NCBI GenBank assembly: GCA_029939815.1 | Contig: JAOZSF010000042.1 | Span: 1-10,260, forward strand | Source: a bacterium | GTDB lineage: Bacteria > Auribacterota > UBA3054 > B51-G9 | Direction: 5' to 3' | DNA: 10,260 nucleotides | In this document: positions 6,923-10,260 of the stretch, in pieces | How positions within the stretch are numbered: position 1 is the stretch's first letter | How the letters are laid out: every line of letters begins with the position of its first letter | Translations under genes and position numbers: made by a program | Notes under the pieces: generated by a model | Databases searched by the model: none | Seen by the model: only the letters and a program-made list of their open reading frames with translations | What the model was told of the DNA's origin: nothing

Positions 6923-6941
6923 ATTAATTCGTAATTTTCTC

Positions 6942-6970
6942 TTGACCGTTAATTTTCATTTTGATATAAT
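6942..6970 (+). promoter_or_regulatory. adeC promoter giving a leaderless mRNA
   Basis: TTGACC (6942-6947), a 17-bp spacer and an extended TGATATAAT (-10 at 6965-6970) make a near-consensus promoter. Only 7 nt separate the -10 from the ATG at 6978, so the expected first base of the mRNA is 6977 or the A of the ATG itself. Confidence 0.85.
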
Positions 6971-6977
6971 TATTACC

Positions 6978-8696
6978 ATGAAAACTTTACAAGAAAAACT
7001 CGCTGCGGCAAGAGGAGATCAACTTTGCGATATAGTAATTAAAAACGCAAAAATTGTTAACGTTTTCTCCTCAGAAATTATCGAATCATCGGTCGGAATA
7101 ATCGGTAAAACCATTGTTGGTATCGGTGATTATAAAGCTGAGAAAACAATCGACGCAAACGGCGCTTTTCTCGTGCCGGGCTTTGTTGAAGGACATATCC
7201 ACATCGAAAGCACATTGCTTACAATTCCCCAATTCGCAAAAGCCGTTTTGCCTCACGGAACAACGACCGCCGTTATCGACCCTCACGAAATCGCGAATGT
7301 TTACGGAATTGCCGGCATAAAATTTATGCTTGACAGTGCGAAAACATGCCCGATGGATATTTTTGTTATGCTGCCTTCATGCGTTCCTGCCTCACCGTTT
7401 GAATCTGCCGGCGCGGTACTAATGGCAGACGATCTGGAAAAACTTATTGATAATCCAAATGTCGGCGGTATTGGCGAATTAATGAATTATCCGGCGTTAT
7501 GCAACGGTGATCCTGAATTTCTAAAACGCGCTGAGCTCGCGGAGAAATACAAAAAAACCGCTGATGGACATTCACCCGGGCTAACAGGTAAAATGCTTAA
7601 CGCGTATATCCTTGCCGGTGCGCAGACCGACCATGAATGCACTACCGCGAAAGAAGCAAAAGAAAAACTGGAACTGGGGATGCATGTTCATATTCGTGAA
7701 GGAAGTACCGAGCATAATCTGCTTGAATTAATAAAAATAGTAACGCCTGAGAACTCACGCTTTTTCTCTTTCGTTTCTGACGATAAACACCCTGATGATC
7801 TGCTTGAACAAGGTCATCTTGATCATTCCGTAAGATTGGCAGTAAGAAACGGTATTCCACCGATTACCGCGATTCAAATGGCTACAATTAATACCGCGTT
7901 ATGTTACCGTTTAAATCATATCGGCGCTATCGCTCCCGGCTATCAAGCGGATTTTTTTCTGACTGATAATCTTGAGGAATGCAAACCTGAAATAGTTTAT
8001 AAAAACGGGCAGCTTGTCGCGAAAAATAATAAATGTCTCGTTGATACCGGTTCAACTCCCCCGCTCCCCGGAAGATCGATGGAAGTGGCGCCATTATCGG
8101 AGTACAGTTTTTCAGTAAAAGTTGAAAGTGAGAAAGTTCATGTTATCGGGATTATAGAGCATCAAATTATTACGGAAAATTTAATTGAAAAAACTCCGCA
8201 AAAAAACGGTCTCTTAATTAGTGATACTCAAAACGATTTATTGAAAATCGCTGTCATTGAACGTCATCACGCAACTGGTAGAATCGGCGTTGGATTAGTA
8301 AAAGGTTTAGGTTTGAAAACCGGCGCTATCGCAAGCACGTTCGCTCACGATGCTCACAATATTATTGTTGCCGGAGTTGATGACAAAGAAATGCTTGCGG
8401 CTGTTAATGAATTAATAGAAATGGGTGGCGGATATGTTGCGGTAGAAAACGAAAAAGTCATCGCAAAACAATCTTTGCCGATCGGCGGTTTGATGTGTGA
8501 GTTGCCGGTTGAAAAAGCCGCTGAGCAGTTAAAAAACGTTGCTTGTGCAGCGCAAAAGCTGGGAAGCAAACTCGATAATCCGTTTATGACATTGTCTTTT
8601 CTCGCACTTACACCAATTCCGTCATTACGGATAACCGATGGCGGGGTTTTCGACGCGACAAAGTTTGAGATGATAAATCTTTTTGGAGTACAGTAA
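6978..8696 (+). CDS. adeC: Adenine deaminase
   Basis: AdeC hydrolyses adenine to hypoxanthine and ammonia in cytoplasmic purine salvage. From the ATG at 6978 it has 572 residues, the normal length. It has the amidohydrolase metal-binding GHIHIEST (His73, His75), DPHEIANVYG (from Asp101), GGIGELMNYP (Glu near 167), DGHSPGL (near 196), DHEC (near 218) and FVSDDKHPDDL (near 267), then the C-terminal domain ending in DATKFEMINLF. The frame stays open upstream to a TTG at 6915, but that stretch contains the promoter and is not family sequence, so 6978 is the start. No Shine-Dalgarno exists; the promoter position predicts leaderless translation. It is transcribed alone, divergent from rnfC and convergent with the LysM gene. 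The other amidohydrolases (ureases, dihydroorotases) lack this C-terminal region. Confidence 0.96.
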   Translation: MKTLQEKLAAARGDQLCDIVIKNAKIVNVFSSEIIESSVGIIGKTIVGIGDYKAEKTIDANGAFLVPGFVEGHIHIESTLLTIPQFAKAVLPHGTTTAVIDPHEIANVYGIAGIKFMLDSAKTCPMDIFVMLPSCVPASPFESAGAVLMADDLEKLIDNPNVGGIGELMNYPALCNGDPEFLKRAELAEKYKKTADGHSPGLTGKMLNAYILAGAQTDHECTTAKEAKEKLELGMHVHIREGSTEHNLLELIKIVTPENSRFFSFVSDDKHPDDLLEQGHLDHSVRLAVRNGIPPITAIQMATINTALCYRLNHIGAIAPGYQADFFLTDNLEECKPEIVYKNGQLVAKNNKCLVDTGSTPPLPGRSMEVAPLSEYSFSVKVESEKVHVIGIIEHQIITENLIEKTPQKNGLLISDTQNDLLKIAVIERHHATGRIGVGLVKGLGLKTGAIASTFAHDAHNIIVAGVDDKEMLAAVNELIEMGGGYVAVENEKVIAKQSLPIGGLMCELPVEKAAEQLKNVACAAQKLGSKLDNPFMTLSFLALTPIPSLRITDGGVFDATKFEMINLFGVQ

Positions 8697-8750
8697 TAAA
8701 GCTCCGAGGCCAAGGTTGGCATGTTTTATATCGGGGCATTTACTGCGGAT

Positions 8751-8775
8751 ATTTTTTCGCTCTACGCGGAAAAAT
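8751..8775. other. Inverted repeat after adeC
   Basis: ATTTTTTCGC (8751-8760) and GCGGAAAAAT (8766-8775) pair with one T-G position around TCTAC. It lies in the adeC 3' region, ahead of the terminator. It lacks a proper T tract, so it is not a convincing terminator itself. The rest of 8697-8820 holds nothing recognisable. Confidence 0.4.
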
Positions 8776-8820
8776 TTATATTTCTGCTTGTCTTGTTAAA
8801 AGAAATGTTATTTACTTTTC

Positions 8821-8860
8821 AAAAAAAATCACCCCGTTTCTAAAAGCGGGATGATTTTTT
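8821..8860. terminator. Shared bidirectional terminator (adeC and LysM gene)
   Basis: AAAATCACCCCG (8825-8836 region) pairs with CGGGATGATTTT (8847-8858 region). One position is C-A on the plus strand but a G-U wobble on the minus strand. On the plus strand the stem instead extends inward through CCCGTTT/AAGCGGG. T6 ends the plus copy (8855-8860), and A8 (8821-8828) gives T8 on the minus strand. Both converging genes can end here. Confidence 0.85.
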
Positions 8861-8889
8861 GCAAATATATTAATTCGAAAAAGCAAATT

Positions 8890-9669
8890 TTAAGGAAGTT
8901 TTATTACCTGCCCCGGCTGTAATATTGTTTTTTCTGTTGCGTTATTATATTTCATCAGTTTCAAATAATTAACTCCTACTTTCTTTCCTATTTTATAAAA
9001 GCTGTCCCCTGACTGCACAGTATAAGTTTTCCCCGATGCAGCAACAGAAGTTGTTGCAGGTGATTTTACTGATGGAGCCACAGATTTACTCTTTCCCGGG
9101 ATCACTAATTTCTGACCGATTTTTATCGGCACATTTATGCTCATTCCGTTTGCCGCAGCTAACTCACGAACAGAAATCCCGTTTCTTTTAGATATTGCCC
9201 ATAAAGAATCTCCTTTCTTAACAATATAAGTTCCACCCGCGGATGTTCCGTAAGTCGGATAGTCAGGATAGCCTTTCGCATGCGAATAAGGTTTAACTGA
9301 TTTTTGGTAAGTAATCGGTTTCTGATAAGTAACAGGTTTTGCGGGAAGAACTTCAGGGATTTCTGTAATCGTTTCATCCATTTCATCCATTTCATCCATT
9401 TCATCCATTTCATCCATTCCTTCGGCCTGTTCATCACCCGGTAAATCCGGCATATCAGTTTCGATATTTTCAAGTTCATCGGTTACAATTTGATCATCTG
9501 TCATATCTTCAATTGCAACTCCTTCATCTGTAGAAAGGTCATCGAACTCTCCGAAAGTAAGTTCGTCATCATTCGTTTTGACGGTTTCTTCTTTTTTTGA
9601 GGCACATGCAAGAACAAAGATAGATAATGCGCAAACAACAGCAAATCTGAATATATTTTTAGTTTTCAT
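8890..9669 (-). CDS. Lipoprotein with two LysM domains
   Basis: This 259-residue envelope lipoprotein probably binds peptidoglycan. The signal peptide ends in the lipobox VLAC with Cys22 (Ala at +2, compatible with outer-membrane sorting). A strongly acidic linker (about 26-107) contains five MDE repeats (85-99). A Tyr/Lys/Pro-rich stretch with VTYQKPITYQK (113-123) follows. LysM 1 lies at about 147-191 (TYIVKKGDSLWAISKRNGIS) and LysM 2 at about 215-258 (TYTVQSGDSFYKIGKKVGV). No catalytic domain follows, unlike NlpD, whose C-terminus carries an M23-like domain, so a tether or scaffold role is inferred. It has its own promoter at 9710-9738, a leader of about 33 nt without a Shine-Dalgarno, and a terminator shared with adeC. 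Confidence 0.92.
   Translation of the reverse strand: MKTKNIFRFAVVCALSIFVLACASKKEETVKTNDDELTFGEFDDLSTDEGVAIEDMTDDQIVTDELENIETDMPDLPGDEQAEGMDEMDEMDEMDEMDETITEIPEVLPAKPVTYQKPITYQKSVKPYSHAKGYPDYPTYGTSAGGTYIVKKGDSLWAISKRNGISVRELAAANGMSINVPIKIGQKLVIPGKSKSVAPSVKSPATTSVAASGKTYTVQSGDSFYKIGKKVGVNYLKLMKYNNATEKTILQPGQVIKLP
9373..9417. repeat. Five perfect 9-bp tandem repeats inside the LysM gene
   Basis: The unit TTCATCCAT occurs five times without a mismatch (9373, 9382, 9391, 9400, 9409). Read on the minus strand it encodes Met-Asp-Glu five times. The 9-bp period keeps the frame, so copy-number change would lengthen or shorten the acidic linker without breaking the gene. Confidence 0.95.
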
Positions 9670-9709
9670 AATCGTTTATTTGGTTTTGGTTATTTTACTG
9701 AACACATAT

Positions 9710-9738
9710 ATTATATCACAAGCCGCACGCAAACGCAA
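9710..9738 (-). promoter_or_regulatory. Promoter of the LysM lipoprotein gene
   Basis: On the minus strand TTGCGT (9738-9733) precedes TATAAT (9715-9710) by 17 bp, with an extended TGATATAAT as at tRNA-Gly and adeC. Transcription should start near 9703, 33 nt before the ATG. Confidence 0.75.
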
Positions 9739-9749
9739 GAATAACCATT

Positions 9750-9859
9750 TTTGTAACGCTATAGACGCCGGACACGCTATTAAAATACATTTTCATCACT
9801 TTCCGGGACATTTGCGTTTAATACCTTTGTAACGCTATAGGCGCAAAGGACGCTATTAA
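9750..9859. repeat. Direct repeat pair carrying four ACGCTAT heptamers
   Basis: Two 34-bp units (9750-9783 and 9826-9859) share their first 15 bases (TTTGTAACGCTATAG) and last 10 (ACGCTATTAA), with most differences between. Each holds ACGCTAT twice, 18 bp apart (9756, 9774; 9832, 9850). The units are 76 bp apart and fill most of the gap between the GxxExxY stop and the LysM promoter. No open frame of note lies here. Confidence 0.8.
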
Positions 9860-9867
9860 TTAAAATA

Positions 9868-10248
9868 TTATAAACCATTCACAACTCGATGAATACCATT
9901 TTTTACTAATTTTTCCCCGAAATTTATTACCATACCTAATTTCATATTCGCTAAACGCAAATATGTTAAAGTTTGAGCTTCAAAAATATCATTGTACTTT
10001 GTTGTTGCCTTACATTCAACAATAACTTTATTTTCAACAATCAAGTCTATTTTTAAAGTCTTATCTAATCTATTATTTTTGTAAATAACAGGTAAATCCG
10101 CTTGTCTTTCAACTTTTAAACCTTTTTGAATAAGTTCCCAAACAAGAGCTTCCTCATAAACTCCTTCTAACAATCCCGGTCCACCAAGGTTTCTATGAAC
10201 TTCAATTGCACATTCATAAATAAATTTACTAATTTCGTTCTCTGTCAT
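9868..10248 (-). CDS. GxxExxY-family protein (PD-(D/E)XK-like fold)
   Basis: This complete 126-residue protein carries the family signature GLLEGVY (Gly25, Glu28, Tyr31). A putative nuclease-like core lies at Asp68 (LKIDLIVENK) and Glu78-Cys-Lys80 (VECKA), matching the D...ExK pattern of PD-(D/E)XK proteins. It ends in the usual INFG...VNGL. The family is widespread in environmental bacteria, often as scattered single genes, and its function is not established; an active nuclease is only a possibility. The start at 10248 is supported by AGGAG 5 nt upstream (10258-10254). Its promoter lies outside the window. Direct repeats follow its stop at once, which suggests it belongs to, or was acquired with, a repeat-bearing segment. 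Confidence 0.9.
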   Translation of the reverse strand: MTENEISKFIYECAIEVHRNLGGPGLLEGVYEEALVWELIQKGLKVERQADLPVIYKNNRLDKTLKIDLIVENKVIVECKATTKYNDIFEAQTLTYLRLANMKLGMVINFGEKLVKNGIHRVVNGL

Positions 10249-10253
10249 ATTAA

Positions 10254-10258
10254 CTCCT
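10254..10258 (-). promoter_or_regulatory. Shine-Dalgarno of the GxxExxY gene
   Basis: AGGAG on the minus strand lies 5 nt before the ATG at 10248. Most neighbours lack such a site. Confidence 0.75.
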
Positions 10259-10260
10259 GT

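Noticed and set aside
6915..6977. Longer adeC start at TTG 6915 adding 21 residues
   Set aside because: The added stretch contains the -35 and -10 boxes, has no family similarity, and gives a protein longer than usual.
8354..8722. 122-codon minus-strand frame inside adeC
   Set aside because: It is a shadow of the adeC C-terminal coding region, with low complexity and no recognisable domain.
9578..9832. 84-codon plus-strand frame over the LysM gene start, with a hydrophobic stretch
   Set aside because: It is antisense to the signal peptide, promoter and repeats of the LysM gene and has no ribosome-binding site; the hydrophobic run comes from that A/T-rich DNA.
9750..9859. CRISPR array
   Set aside because: There are only two diverged units, with no regular spacers and no cas genes in the window.

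Overview
The window is A+T-rich chromosomal DNA from a bacterium with a Gram-negative type envelope. Two genes encode lipoproteins with good lipoboxes and one encodes an MscS channel. RnfC, the membrane-associated subunit of an ion-pumping ferredoxin:NAD oxidoreductase, suggests an anaerobic or facultative energy metabolism. All nine confident protein genes stop with TAA. Strong Shine-Dalgarno sites precede only two of them. I cannot assign a phylum; the mix would fit several uncultured, low-GC, diderm lineages.

Layout, left to right. (1) 15-593, plus strand: a consensus promoter, tRNA-Gly(GCC), and 34 nt later a small lipoprotein gene ending at a bidirectional terminator. (2) 594-847: an intergenic stretch with several mutually exclusive stems, then a small ORF (775-924) with a strong Shine-Dalgarno that runs antisense into the end of mscS. 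(3) 848-6837, minus strand: a co-directional run rnfC > hepT > mntA > repeat-filled gap > pheT > mscS. hepT-mntA is a HEPN/MNT toxin-antitoxin pair with both signature motifs intact, sitting 18 nt behind rnfC. (4) 6838-6977: divergent promoters for rnfC and adeC. The adeC promoter lies so close to its ATG that the mRNA should be leaderless. (5) 6978-8696, plus strand: adenine deaminase, convergent with (6) a LysM lipoprotein gene (9669-8890, minus); the two share a bidirectional terminator at about 8821-8860. (7) 9710-9867: the lysM promoter and a diverged 34-bp direct repeat carrying ACGCTAT four times. (8) 10248-9868, minus: a GxxExxY-family protein.

Most genes are housekeeping: tRNA, phenylalanyl-tRNA synthetase beta, adenine salvage, envelope proteins. 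The accessory parts are the HepT-MntA pair with the adjacent hairpin and tandem repeats (4579-4698), and the GxxExxY gene with its heptamer repeats. The best leads for new biology are the structured leader with its small ORF at 602-924, the leaderless adeC transcript, and four promoters built alike (TTG, exactly 17 bp, then an extended -10 TGnTATAAT). I see no complete undescribed multi-gene system.
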